Below are positions 33,740 through 43,586 of a stretch of 64,000 nt of DNA, one piece after another. The number at the start of each line of letters is the position of its first letter. Position 1 is the first letter of the stretch. This DNA is from Alphaproteobacteria bacterium. GTDB taxonomy: Bacteria; Pseudomonadota; Alphaproteobacteria; Rickettsiales; SXRF01. Location: assembly GCA_020049775.1 (NCBI GenBank), contig JAGVLO010000007.1, positions 62,001-126,000 on the forward strand, written 5' to 3'. The notes below the pieces were generated by a model, which saw only the letters and a list, made by a program, of their open reading frames with translations, had not been told where the DNA came from and ran no database searches. The translations under genes were made by a program, and so were the position numbers.

Positions 33740-35560
33740 GTGTGCGGAATAATCGGTATAACGGGCCACCGAGAGGCCGCGCCGCTCATACTGAGCAGCC
33801 TGAAGCACCTTGAATACCGCGGCTATGACTCAGCCGGAATCGCCACCATCAACAACCTAAAAATCGACCGCGCACGTGCCGAAGGCAAGCTGGTGAACCT
33901 TGAACAACTGCTCACTAAGAACCCACTGGCAGGCATAGTGGGTATTGGACATACGCGCTGGGCCACCCATGGCCATCCCAACGAAACTAACGCACATCCA
34001 CATGCCACTGAGAAAGTAGCCGTCGTGCATAACGGCATTATCGAAAATTTCCGCGAACTACGTGAAGAATTGACGGGTAAAGGCTACAAATTCTACAGCC
34101 AGACCGACACCGAGGTAGTGCCAGTACTTACCACCTTCTATCTGGATCAAGGGTTGACACCTCAGGCAGCCGTCGAAAAAACCCTCAAAAGGCTGGAAGG
34201 CGCATTCGCGCTCGCCTTTATTTTTACTGACAACCCAAACCTTATCATCGGCGCAAGGCAAGGCCCGCCGCTGGCTGTGGGTTATGGCGAGAATGAAATG
34301 TTCCTCGGATCAGACGCTATTGCGCTGGCACACCTTACATCGCGCATCAGCTATCTGGAAGATGGCGACTGGGCGGAAATTACCCCCGAGCAGATAATTA
34401 TACACGACGCCAATGGCAACCTTGCCAACCGCGCCGTAACACAAACCGGATATAACGGCGCCACCGCCGCAAAGGGCAATTACCGCCACTACATGCAAAA
34501 AGAAATATTCGAGCAGCCCGCCGTAGTGGGCGAAACCGCCAAGATATACTGCAATCCCGTTACGCTGGAAGTGAACATCCCCGACCTACCGTTCGAGCTT
34601 TCCAAAATCAAGCGCATACAGCTCATCGCCTGCGGCACGTCTTACTACGCTGCCAACGTGGCCAAATACTGGCTGGAAACGATCGCCCGCATTCCAACCG
34701 ATGTGGATATCGCCTCGGAATACCGCTACCGTTCCCCTATTCTCGAAAAAGACACGCTGACCGTGGTCATTTCACAATCCGGTGAAACGGCGGATACGCT
34801 GGCCGTGCTGCGCTTTGCAAAACAGGTTGGGCCTGTACTTGCCATCGTCAATGTACCGGAAAGCACCATAGCGCGTGAAGCAAACGCAGTACTCTATACC
34901 TATGCAGGACCGGAAATCGGTGTGGCATCGACCAAGGCATTCACCACCCAACTGGTCACACTCGCCTGCCTGACCATTGTCACCGCGAAGGCACGCAAAA
35001 CAATTGATAAAAAAGAAAGCCAGCGCCTGTGCCAGTTAGTGTTGGAAGCCCCGACACATATGACAGAAGCCTTGAAGCTCGATGAATTCCTGCAAACCAT
35101 GGCCGCCAACCTTATCCATATCAACGACATGCTCTATATCGGCCGCGGTACCAGCTATGCGCTGGCCATGGAAGGCGCGCTAAAAATGAAAGAAATCTCG
35201 TATATCCACGCCGAAGCCTATGCTGCGGGTGAACTCAAGCACGGGCCAATTGCGCTGATTGATGAAAAAGTGCCAGTCGTTGTACTTGCGCCGTCTGACA
35301 ATTTGTTTGAGAAAACGACGTCAAACCTGCAGGAAGCAGCTGCACGCGGCGGAAGGATTATTATGATAAGCGACGAAAAAGGTATCAACAACCTGCGAGA
35401 TATGCCTGCATCATTCATCAAAATGCCAGCGGCAGACCCATTCATAACCCCTATTCTATACGCATTGCCCGTGCAGCTTCTGGCTTATCATGTAGCTGTC
35501 CTCAAAGGCACTGATGTGGACCAGCCACGCAATCTGGCTAAATCCGTTACAGTGGAATAA
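33740..35560 (+). CDS. glmS: Glutamine-fructose-6-phosphate transaminase (isomerising)
   Basis: Makes glucosamine-6-phosphate, the entry to peptidoglycan and LPS amino sugars. The N-terminal glutaminase domain begins CGIIGI, with Cys2 the nucleophile; this fixes the GTG at 33740 as the start, since the ATG at 33735 is out of frame. Two SIS isomerase domains follow (ACGTSYYAA, SQSGETADT; GRGTSYALAMEGALKMKE), and it ends QPRNLAKSVTVE. 606 aa is standard. It ends 1 base from the convergent SGNH gene. Confidence 0.97.
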   Translation: MCGIIGITGHREAAPLILSSLKHLEYRGYDSAGIATINNLKIDRARAEGKLVNLEQLLTKNPLAGIVGIGHTRWATHGHPNETNAHPHATEKVAVVHNGIIENFRELREELTGKGYKFYSQTDTEVVPVLTTFYLDQGLTPQAAVEKTLKRLEGAFALAFIFTDNPNLIIGARQGPPLAVGYGENEMFLGSDAIALAHLTSRISYLEDGDWAEITPEQIIIHDANGNLANRAVTQTGYNGATAAKGNYRHYMQKEIFEQPAVVGETAKIYCNPVTLEVNIPDLPFELSKIKRIQLIACGTSYYAANVAKYWLETIARIPTDVDIASEYRYRSPILEKDTLTVVISQSGETADTLAVLRFAKQVGPVLAIVNVPESTIAREANAVLYTYAGPEIGVASTKAFTTQLVTLACLTIVTAKARKTIDKKESQRLCQLVLEAPTHMTEALKLDEFLQTMAANLIHINDMLYIGRGTSYALAMEGALKMKEISYIHAEAYAAGELKHGPIALIDEKVPVVVLAPSDNLFEKTTSNLQEAAARGGRIIMISDEKGINNLRDMPASFIKMPAADPFITPILYALPVQLLAYHVAVLKGTDVDQPRNLAKSVTVE

Positions 35561-36640
35561 CTACTGATTAAATAATTTTTTCAGCACAGCGTTATCTAAC
35601 AAGCATTCCGCCAAAACTTCAAAACCCCTGTGGTTTAAATGCGAATCATGCGGCTGGTAAACAGGCTCGCGCTTCTTGGCCACAAGAAGGCATGACTTGG
35701 AATTAAAAGTCTTTAGCCCTTCCTTGGAAAATTTTTCAGTTATCGTATCAATAAAATTAAGTGTCGAAGGAGGCGGTGTGAGGTTAACGTCTGTGCCGTA
35801 TATAGTCTGGTGTGCAGGAAAATACAGGAAGCCAACAACAAAACCTTTTGATGCAAAAAACTTCTGCAATCTTTTAGCGCAGTTAATTTCATCATTAATA
35901 TAACCATCTATTACGTCATCCTTAAAGACATGCCCAAAAGCAATAATATTTTTTTCAGGCGCAGTTAAACCATATTTTACGGAATCCAGTATTGCTCGCA
36001 TTCTGCTTTGCAGGTATCCGATAACAAAATTATGTATATTTCTATAATAGGTATAATCCGTATCTTTGCTGTTAATGATCATTTCATCTGCTTTTAAAGG
36101 AGTATCATAAAGTTGCTCAAACTTATCAAAACTACTGCAATAGGTTTTATTAAAACCCGCTCTTTCCGTTGTGGTAAACAATAACACGTCAAAAATCATA
36201 TCTTTGTTGCGCAGAAAGCCCAACCCATAATTGGCAGACATACCTCTTACGGCAGCGTTAAAAATACTGGCAGATGTTTTTTTACACAGATGTGAGGTGA
36301 AGACACCACTATCATCCGTACTGGACCCCAGCATCTGTGAATCACCTAGCGCCAGAACTGAAGGTTTTTTGCGCCCATCTTCTTGATAACACGCAGTACG
36401 AGATCCATATGCATTAGTTGAAAATCTGTTTTTCTGGACATATCTTTGTATTAAATATTTCCGAGCAGAATCGCCTGATTCATACATTTCAATACTGGCC
36501 TCGGCATATCTTTCTTCAATGAATAACCTGTTTGCCTTATAGTGAAAATACTCAGGTTTATACATATATAAAGCATATATGAGGCCGTAGCCAAATATAG
36601 GAAATGCAATAAACAGTGCTATGAATTTCAGCGCTTTCAT
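35561..36640 (-). CDS. SGNH-hydrolase-like protein partnered with MBOAT (O-acetylation)
   Basis: 359 residues with one N-terminal membrane anchor (about residues 5-27) and a periplasmic SGNH/AlgX-AlgJ-like domain. Block I is ALGDSQMLG (nucleophile Ser), and the catalytic Asp-His is in PHDSHLNHRGFEV. It lies 6 bases downstream of an MBOAT gene; in alginate and similar systems the MBOAT moves acetyl across the membrane and an SGNH partner places it on the polysaccharide. The acceptor polymer is unknown. AT-richer than the flanks. Confidence 0.78.
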   Translation of the reverse strand: MKALKFIALFIAFPIFGYGLIYALYMYKPEYFHYKANRLFIEERYAEASIEMYESGDSARKYLIQRYVQKNRFSTNAYGSRTACYQEDGRKKPSVLALGDSQMLGSSTDDSGVFTSHLCKKTSASIFNAAVRGMSANYGLGFLRNKDMIFDVLLFTTTERAGFNKTYCSSFDKFEQLYDTPLKADEMIINSKDTDYTYYRNIHNFVIGYLQSRMRAILDSVKYGLTAPEKNIIAFGHVFKDDVIDGYINDEINCAKRLQKFFASKGFVVGFLYFPAHQTIYGTDVNLTPPPSTLNFIDTITEKFSKEGLKTFNSKSCLLVAKKREPVYQPHDSHLNHRGFEVLAECLLDNAVLKKLFNQ

Positions 36641-36646
36641 ATCAGC

Positions 36647-38125
36647 TCAGAAATCGAAGTACAAAAATGGCGTTGGGCGATGCATGGCTAGTAGTGACAG
36701 CACGAAAAGAGATACTGAAAATATCAGCCAGAGATAGTTTGAAACAAAAATTAGCCTTGTTTCACTGTAGTTATTTTTATTTGTGTCATGATTCTCAAAT
36801 GCTATGGATGCAATATTTTTTCCAAAAAAGGTAATCGAGGACGCAAGACACAAAAAAACAAATATCATGTAATTCTCTACAGGTTTTATGCCATGCAATC
36901 CAAACATGCCTTTATACATATACAAAGCTGATTGCGCTGAATCCGCCCTGAACAGAACAAATGTCAGGCAAACGCACATAAAGGTAACGAATCCGCAAAA
37001 CATCTGACCTATTCGGCCATATCTAATCCTGTAGCCTATTAGCGAGCGCCATATGTGATTGATGATAAGCAGTACACCGTGAGCAGCCCCCCACATTACA
37101 AATGTCCAGCCTGCCCCATGCCATAAGCCCCCAAGCAGCATTGTAATCATAATGTTCTTGTAGCGCGAGATCGGGCCGTTTCTGTTGCCGCCTAACGGCT
37201 TGTACAGATAATCACGTAAAAATGTTGATAAGGAAATATGCCACCTACGCCAGAAATCAATGATGCTGGTAGCCTTGTATGGAGAATTAAAGTTAAGCGG
37301 CAAATATATGCCAAAAAATAATGATATGCCTATTGCCATGTCAGAGTAGCCGGAGAAGTCGAAATAAATCTGGAATGTGTATGCCAGTACGCCACACCAC
37401 GACATAATCAAATCATTGGAAGTTACATATTTTGCATTATGAAACACATAGTCTGCATATGTACCCAAGGGATCGGCAATCAGTAATTTTTTTGCAAAAC
37501 CAACGGAAAGAAAGACCAAACCTAGTGCAATTTTATCAAAACTGATTCGGTATATCCTGTCATTCAGGAATTGGGGGATCATCTGGCTATGATGCAACAC
37601 AGGCCCAGCAAGCAAGTGAGGAAAATATGTGACAAATAGCAGATAATAGGCAAAGCCTTTTTCTCTCACCTTGCCTGCCCAGCAATCCACAAGAAATGCA
37701 ATTTGGGTAAATGTATAAAATGAAATGCCAATAGGCACCATGAGTTCAAGAGTATCTATCGGTACTATGCCAGCACCACTCAACAGCAGGTTTGTGTTGC
37801 TTATAAAAAAATTGGCATATTTAAAAATACCAAGCACCAGAAGGTTGGCAAAAATAGCAAAAAACAAATACCGCTTACGCACTACTTCATTCGCGCCTAA
37901 TGCCTCGCTCCCAGGGTCAATTTTCTTGCTGATTAAATAATTAAAGACAACTGATCCCATCAAAATGGGTAGCGCATTAATATTCCAGTAACCGTAAAAA
38001 AAAAGTGAGGCTAAGCCTAGTACGGATGCCGCCACTTTTTTATGGCTGGACCACCCTATTAAAAAAAAAGCCGCTAATACTGCGGGTAAGAAGTAGAAAA
38101 TAAACTCATAGGAATTGAATAGCAA
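36647..38125 (-). CDS. MBOAT family O-acyltransferase (AlgI-like)
   Basis: 492-residue polytopic membrane protein. Diagnostic AlgI motifs are DFWRRWHISLSTFLRDYLY, PLGGNR and LLGGLWHGAGWTFVMWGAAHG, containing the two conserved His residues. It supplies acetyl groups for O-acetylation of an exported polysaccharide together with the SGNH protein downstream. It starts 4 bases after the prepilin-peptidase-like gene. AT-rich codon use suggests transfer of this pair or weak selection. Confidence 0.9.
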   Translation of the reverse strand: MLFNSYEFIFYFLPAVLAAFFLIGWSSHKKVAASVLGLASLFFYGYWNINALPILMGSVVFNYLISKKIDPGSEALGANEVVRKRYLFFAIFANLLVLGIFKYANFFISNTNLLLSGAGIVPIDTLELMVPIGISFYTFTQIAFLVDCWAGKVREKGFAYYLLFVTYFPHLLAGPVLHHSQMIPQFLNDRIYRISFDKIALGLVFLSVGFAKKLLIADPLGTYADYVFHNAKYVTSNDLIMSWCGVLAYTFQIYFDFSGYSDMAIGISLFFGIYLPLNFNSPYKATSIIDFWRRWHISLSTFLRDYLYKPLGGNRNGPISRYKNIMITMLLGGLWHGAGWTFVMWGAAHGVLLIINHIWRSLIGYRIRYGRIGQMFCGFVTFMCVCLTFVLFRADSAQSALYMYKGMFGLHGIKPVENYMIFVFLCLASSITFFGKNIASIAFENHDTNKNNYSETRLIFVSNYLWLIFSVSLFVLSLLAMHRPTPFLYFDF

Positions 38126-38129
38126 AACG

Positions 38130-38909
38130 CTACCAAAGAAAAGCGAGTATAAGGTTGGGATATAAAATCGGTATCATCAGCGCAACGGCAAATGGCTTTG
38201 TAATCAGCACAGCCTTATCAGAACCTGATAGCTGCTTAAATACCCATGCAACAACGTAGCACACTGCAAATACCCCCCAGAACAAAAACATTTGGAATGC
38301 GCCTACACACATACCGCCTACCAGAAGCAGCAATACAGGGGCTGGTACGCTATAAACATGCGCCACTGGTTTTATCTGTTTACGCCACAGCAATACACCA
38401 GCCAGCCCGCTATATAATGCACCGTCAAAAGCGTTATAAATTGTGTGATCCTGCAACACGCGGAACAACAAACCAAAAATTGCGATGCATAAAACAACGC
38501 GCCCCATAACAACATCCTCATTGGTGTGTATGGCAGCAAGCGTAATCAGGAATGTGCCAATAAGTACAATGAACAAAAACTGCTCGGAAAAATTATATTG
38601 GAGGAAGGCCAGCACAAAAACTAGCCCCACTATAATTTCCGTCCATGTATGCGACAGCGGAAAAGATTGTTTGCAATAACGGCAGCGATGACCGAGCGAC
38701 ACAGCAGAAATCACAGGAAATAGGTCTTTTACGGCAAGCATAGTGCCGCAATTGCCGCAATAGGGTTTTTTATCCAGCAAAAGCCGCCCGCGCGGCAGGC
38801 GGTGTACAAGGCTACAAGCATAGTTACCCGCAGCAAAACCAAGGGCCAGCGCCCATATCACACCCGCTGCAACTAAATTCCACTCTAATCCTTCAACTGC
38901 ATCAAACAT
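38130..38909 (-). CDS. Prepilin-peptidase-like membrane protein lacking catalytic aspartates
   Basis: 259 residues, about seven membrane helices. The N-terminus matches the A24 prepilin peptidase/methylase cytoplasmic domain: GNYACSLVHRLPRG in place of GSFLNVVIYRLPRG, zinc-type cysteines CGNC (51-54) and CRYC (76-79). The peptidase half fails: the first Asp of the ID...PD motif is His (AIHTNEDVVMG) and the GxGDxK motif is missing. It probably has no protease activity; a methyltransferase-only or other membrane role is possible. It follows the EAL-like gene by 10 bases. Confidence 0.7.
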   Translation of the reverse strand: MFDAVEGLEWNLVAAGVIWALALGFAAGNYACSLVHRLPRGRLLLDKKPYCGNCGTMLAVKDLFPVISAVSLGHRCRYCKQSFPLSHTWTEIIVGLVFVLAFLQYNFSEQFLFIVLIGTFLITLAAIHTNEDVVMGRVVLCIAIFGLLFRVLQDHTIYNAFDGALYSGLAGVLLWRKQIKPVAHVYSVPAPVLLLLVGGMCVGAFQMFLFWGVFAVCYVVAWVFKQLSGSDKAVLITKPFAVALMIPILYPNLILAFLW

Positions 38910-38919
38910 AATTATCCTG

Positions 38920-40263
38920 CTAATTATTTACCTTAGAAGTGGGATCAAGAAGACTGTCGATATAGCGTCCCTGAAAGAGAGATATGCCAAGTGCATGCCC
39001 GAATTCAATGGCAGAGCGGTTGTCACAACGGCATAATATCACACGGTTGCTGCCAGCAGCGCGAACTGCATCAGCCAGCTCTTTATTTTCCTGACTATTC
39101 AGATCACTTTGCACGTCGGCATTCCATTGTACTTTTACCAAATCGACGCCTAACTGTTCACGGCTAATATTGTGGAAGCTGGCTGTGGTAAGTCCGTCAA
39201 GGCACACGCGGTAGCCAAGTTTCTGCACTTCCTGACGCGCAAGATTAAACGCCGCCATATCCGCAAAAGCATCCACCACCGGCACTTCAAACACAATCGA
39301 AATACGCGCCATTGGATTGATGGCCGCATCAAACTCAGTAAACCATGACGAAAGCAGCGTTTCCGCATTAATGTTAATGCTGATGGGGTCTTTAAGATGT
39401 TGCTCCGGCTTTTCCCTTAGCAATTGTAAAACGCGCTGATCGAGTACACACGTTACGTATTTAAACAGCCAACGATTGCTGAAATAATCCGATTCAATTT
39501 TTACACTACTGCGAAGCTGCGGTATCAGGGTATATACCTCGTCAAACACGCGGCGGATGGTCATGTTCGACAATACGGCACACACCGGCTGTTTGCGAAT
39601 CACACTACTAAGATCAACATTACGTAATTCCTCAACTACTGACTCAATCCCCTTAGGTTGCGCCGAGAGCGCCTTAGCCGCTTCAGCAGGCTTGTTTGGC
39701 ATCTTGGATATTGCAGGTGCGCGCGGAGTTTCAGACGGAGCTGCCAAAACCTTGTTTTCTGGGTTTGCATCGGCGCCTTCATTTAATTTCAGCGGTGCAG
39801 AATCAGGGTCAATACTTGATTTTACAGGTCTGCCCAATGAGTTCACGCTGCGTCGTGCGGTACTCATGTACTTTGTGTACATCTCATAGAATGCCTTCCA
39901 TGAGTGCTTCAGCTCATAAACCGTACATAATTCCTGATTTTCCTGCCCGTTGCCGCTGTAGGCAAGTGGGTCATCCATATAAAGGTAGCGAATCTGGAAG
40001 ATAAGTTTGTTCTGGATTGTTTTTTCAAGCTTATAACAGATAACCAGCATGTCATTGTTTTCGAGCAGGTAGATACCGCCTTCATATTTCTTGAGCAGAT
40101 CATGCATCAGGTTGATAGCGATTTTAGACTGGTATTCGTTTTTATATTCTTCCATCAGGTGTGAAAGATGGAAATGAATTGCCTGCCAGCCGATAGGCAC
40201 ATCGCGTATCTCGGCCAGCTTTTTCATTACCTGCATTTCTGCTGCTCTATCGTATAGCTGCAT
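38920..40263 (-). CDS. Degenerate EAL-domain-like protein
   Basis: 447 residues, soluble. The N-terminal ~125 residues form an unrecognised domain, a Pro/Ala-rich linker lies at ~145-205, and the C-terminal part (~225-440) has the outline of an EAL phosphodiesterase: a strand with INAETLLSS, FEVPVVDAF where E-x-L would be, and closing FGHALGISLFQGRYID, which resembles the end of EAL domains. The metal-binding acidic residues are not evident, so c-di-GMP hydrolysis is unlikely; binding or regulation is possible. Similar proteins occur in alphaproteobacteria near this locus type, but I cannot name the family. Confidence 0.6.
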   Translation of the reverse strand: MQLYDRAAEMQVMKKLAEIRDVPIGWQAIHFHLSHLMEEYKNEYQSKIAINLMHDLLKKYEGGIYLLENNDMLVICYKLEKTIQNKLIFQIRYLYMDDPLAYSGNGQENQELCTVYELKHSWKAFYEMYTKYMSTARRSVNSLGRPVKSSIDPDSAPLKLNEGADANPENKVLAAPSETPRAPAISKMPNKPAEAAKALSAQPKGIESVVEELRNVDLSSVIRKQPVCAVLSNMTIRRVFDEVYTLIPQLRSSVKIESDYFSNRWLFKYVTCVLDQRVLQLLREKPEQHLKDPISININAETLLSSWFTEFDAAINPMARISIVFEVPVVDAFADMAAFNLARQEVQKLGYRVCLDGLTTASFHNISREQLGVDLVKVQWNADVQSDLNSQENKELADAVRAAGSNRVILCRCDNRSAIEFGHALGISLFQGRYIDSLLDPTSKVNN

Positions 40264-40294
40264 ATGCGCCCTTATGCCTGATATGTGTTAAACA

Positions 40295-43200
40295 TCATTT
40301 GCTGATAATCCTTTTTGCTACATACGCCTCAAGTGAGGAGGTATCCGTCTTGATTTTAGTGTTTTCAATCGGACCTGCGTTCTGCACGACAAGTGTGGGT
40401 ATAGTTTCAGATGTAATCGTTGGGAACTGGAACAGCGTTGAAAGTTCCATAGTCCACGGAACCATCCTTATTTCTCCGGTGAGGTCACCGATAATATTAC
40501 CGGTCCTGAGCGTTATACCCGGTGTTTTAATGCTGCCACCGCGAACGTTAAGGTTACCATCGACATTGAATGTAGTATTACCATTGATAAGTGCAAGGTT
40601 CACGTTATTAAACACGTCAGCTGCAGTACGCGAGACCGCGAGTGTTTCCACCACACCCTGCAGGTTGATGCCCTTTACATACACACCACGCGCGGCCAGT
40701 ACCAGCTTTGCCTCTGATTGGGAAATCCACGATAGGTAATTAACACCGGATGTGGTGATACTACCACTCAGGCTTGCGCGGCCAGTTATGTTTTCACGCC
40801 CCGACAATTCTTTGATCATGTCCTTAAGTTCTACGTTAAAGAGCGTAAAGCTTAGTGAAAGCCCCGGCACTTTTCCGCCGTAAATGGAACCTAAAATACT
40901 GCAACGCCCTTGCCAGTACATAAACGCAAGATTTTGTATGGCTACCATGTTGTTTTCAAGCTTTGCCTGCATTTTAAGGCGGTCAAACACAAGATTGCCA
41001 TGTATAAGCCTGCCGACGCTGATGTCGAATGTTCCGTGAAATCCTTCGAGTCCACTCATGTCTATCAGTTCAGAAGACCATAGAGAGATAGCCGTGCCGG
41101 TTTTGTCGCGAATGATATTATTTTTTTCGCGCGGGTTATAAACGCTCTTTTCATCAGATACCAATTCATCCACTGGCTCATTATCATTGGCGGCAAGAAA
41201 CAGGGGTTCTGCCTGAGGTTTTATTTCATAGCGCCTTTGTTCATTAATCCCACTTGCTGTGGGTAATACTGCACCTTGCGGCAATATAGCTCCGTCAATA
41301 CCAATAAAGGTTGATGTAACAGGAGCCATAGTCCATGCCGGAGCTTGCACACCATCTATACCCATGAATGACTGGGAAATACCGACTATCCCATCAACTG
41401 GCGGGATTGCCCCCTTTATACCAACGAACGTAGTTACTTTTGACATTTCATCTTCCGGAGGGATAGCACCTGGAATTCCTTTGAATGTAATGCTGGGGCG
41501 TAAAACCACAGGAACCTTGGCAGGCTCGAGATTGAAATAGTCCATATTCAGTTCGTTGGTGTTCAATACCACGTTGATATAAGGCTGTTCGTTCATCACA
41601 TTGAGGTTAAAGCTCGCCTGCAACGTTTCATAAGGATAATTCAGACGAATGTCATAAATACCGAATTCGCTTGGCTTGACGAATATGCGGAAAGAAGCAC
41701 TGTCACCCGGGCGTTCAAGGAAAGTAAAGCCATCTACCGCCACTTTAAGGTCGATATTGGTGTGCAATTTGCGCAGCCAGTTGAACTTCATGCTACGGTC
41801 AAAACGCAGGAAGAATGCTTCCTCTTTTGACTTTTTGTTCCTTTCGCGCCAGACGTCACGGAAATAGTCGAAGCTGATATTTTTGAGTTTTACGTCTGCC
41901 TCAAGTCGTGGGCTGGCATCAAAATATGCCACCATACCGCCGTTAAGCCTGAGATCGCTGATTTTCACGTCCGCTTCAGATAAACGTATCTGTTCCGGTG
42001 AAATAAACAGGTTGGCGCGCGCAAAGAAATCGCCAAAGCCCGTTTCAGGTAAATCAGAAGCCGATTCGTCAAATACGGTTAGCATCTGACGCAGTGATTT
42101 TCCGGAAGTTTCCATGCTGCCTTCAAAGCGCAGCCCTCCGGTATTACCTTGTGAGACTAGGCCAAAAAGTGTCAGGTTAGATTCGCCAGGCAAGTTAATG
42201 CTGAAATTATTCACGGTTATGGAAGCGTCAAGCATATCGGCAGAAAGTTCAAAATTTTTCCATATCTGCGAGCTTACATAGAACTGCTCCGAGGAGACAC
42301 GCAGTGAAAGCTGAATATCTGTAGGAAGCGGATTGCCCGGCTGGTATTCATCACCACGCTGTTTTTTCTTTTTTTCTTCTTCATGCTTGCTTACAAACAC
42401 ACCTTCAAGAAACCGGCTCCACTGGTTGTAGTCAAGCCCTGCAAAATTAAAGTCTGCGTTTATATGCGGACGCCACTCTTCCCATGTAACTTTGGCTTTG
42501 CCTTTACCGCTTGAATTGAAGCCTTCAAGCTGCATTTTGCTGATTGTTATAATGCCATCTTCCTGCAGCCAATTGCCACTTACTTTCAGCGGAACCGGAG
42601 TTTTATCCACCTCTTCTACAATCATCTGCCTGCCTTCAAGTTTATCGAAAACGGCCAGTTCTTTTTGTTCATGTTTTATTTTTGCCTGCACCCAGCGCAT
42701 TAAATCTGCCATTTCAAGACTCAAAGCGGCTTTCACTTTAATGTCTTCCTGTGTGGTATCAATAGTCCCCTTAAGAGTGATAGATCCCTTATCGCCGCCA
42801 TCCAGTTTTACGAACAAGGGACGCTCACCACCCTCATGCTTGTTGCCGTCTGGCTTTGTACTTGTGTTAAACCTCAACTCTGTGCCAATAACCATGAAAG
42901 CGCCGGTAATTTCCAGATCGCTCAGGTTGGAGGAAGATAGATTGACATTTTCGATGGTAAAAGCTTCATCAGTACGCCTGTCGAAGTAGGTGATTTTACC
43001 ACCATGTATTTCAAGCGAAAGCCCGTTTTTACTCTGGCCATCTGAAAGGCTGCGGAACATCTTTGAATTAAGCCAACCCCAGTGGATATAATTATCACGC
43101 GCCCTTGTAATTTCCAGCAACGGGGCTTCAAGCACCACGCCTGTTACATCCGGATTGTCGGTCAATATGGTCGTCGGCGATACAAACACCTTGGTCATTG

Positions 43201-43510
43201 GAATGACGACTGCCGGTTCTAGTTCTTCGCTGGGTTTGCCGCGCAGCTCAAGGCCCGGGATGGTGATAGTTGGCGTCGGCAACAAGGAAATGGAAATCCT
43301 TCCCCCGAGCGTTACTTCCTGCCCCGTCTTTTCTTTGATTGCCTGACGAATGGCCTCGCGGAAGCTTTTCGTATCCACCATGCTCTGGGCGATTAGAATG
43401 ACTGCCAAAACGAACACGACAAAAACTAGCACCCCCATAAAAAGTTTTGGAAGTAAGGATTTTTTGCGTTTAGCTTTGCGTGCGGGTCTTGTTTTTGGTT
43501 TTGTAATCAT
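40295..43510 (-). CDS. AsmA-family envelope protein with internal repeats
   Basis: 1071 residues: basic cytoplasmic start, one membrane helix (about 23-44), then a long periplasmic beta-rich domain of the AsmA/VPS13-like lipid-transfer superfamily. The AsmA signature TGQEVTLGGRISISLLPTPTITIPGLELRG is at about 62-92, and the C-terminal AsmA_2 region contains GRASLSGSITTSG. Family members bridge the envelope in lipid homeostasis. An unusual block of four ~20-residue repeats ([ST]F-x-GI-x-G) occupies 676-748. Larger than E. coli AsmA (617 aa). Confidence 0.88.
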   Translation of the reverse strand: MITKPKTRPARKAKRKKSLLPKLFMGVLVFVVFVLAVILIAQSMVDTKSFREAIRQAIKEKTGQEVTLGGRISISLLPTPTITIPGLELRGKPSEELEPAVVIPMTKVFVSPTTILTDNPDVTGVVLEAPLLEITRARDNYIHWGWLNSKMFRSLSDGQSKNGLSLEIHGGKITYFDRRTDEAFTIENVNLSSSNLSDLEITGAFMVIGTELRFNTSTKPDGNKHEGGERPLFVKLDGGDKGSITLKGTIDTTQEDIKVKAALSLEMADLMRWVQAKIKHEQKELAVFDKLEGRQMIVEEVDKTPVPLKVSGNWLQEDGIITISKMQLEGFNSSGKGKAKVTWEEWRPHINADFNFAGLDYNQWSRFLEGVFVSKHEEEKKKKQRGDEYQPGNPLPTDIQLSLRVSSEQFYVSSQIWKNFELSADMLDASITVNNFSINLPGESNLTLFGLVSQGNTGGLRFEGSMETSGKSLRQMLTVFDESASDLPETGFGDFFARANLFISPEQIRLSEADVKISDLRLNGGMVAYFDASPRLEADVKLKNISFDYFRDVWRERNKKSKEEAFFLRFDRSMKFNWLRKLHTNIDLKVAVDGFTFLERPGDSASFRIFVKPSEFGIYDIRLNYPYETLQASFNLNVMNEQPYINVVLNTNELNMDYFNLEPAKVPVVLRPSITFKGIPGAIPPEDEMSKVTTFVGIKGAIPPVDGIVGISQSFMGIDGVQAPAWTMAPVTSTFIGIDGAILPQGAVLPTASGINEQRRYEIKPQAEPLFLAANDNEPVDELVSDEKSVYNPREKNNIIRDKTGTAISLWSSELIDMSGLEGFHGTFDISVGRLIHGNLVFDRLKMQAKLENNMVAIQNLAFMYWQGRCSILGSIYGGKVPGLSLSFTLFNVELKDMIKELSGRENITGRASLSGSITTSGVNYLSWISQSEAKLVLAARGVYVKGINLQGVVETLAVSRTAADVFNNVNLALINGNTTFNVDGNLNVRGGSIKTPGITLRTGNIIGDLTGEIRMVPWTMELSTLFQFPTITSETIPTLVVQNAGPIENTKIKTDTSSLEAYVAKRIISK
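41267..41485 (-). repeat. Four tandem ~20-aa repeats within the AsmA protein
   Basis: Units begin at residues 676, 695, 715 and 735: FKGIPGAIPPEDEM, FVGIKGAIPPVDGI, FMGIDGVQAPAWTM and FIGIDGAILPQGAV. The period is 19-20 residues. DNA copies have diverged, so the repeat is old and kept at protein level. Confidence 0.75.
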
Positions 43511-43586
43511 GAAGCAACCGGTTTTATGCCATTCTTACTCTAGGCATAAAACTATAATTTTTTACTAATATCATAAGCCTAACCGC

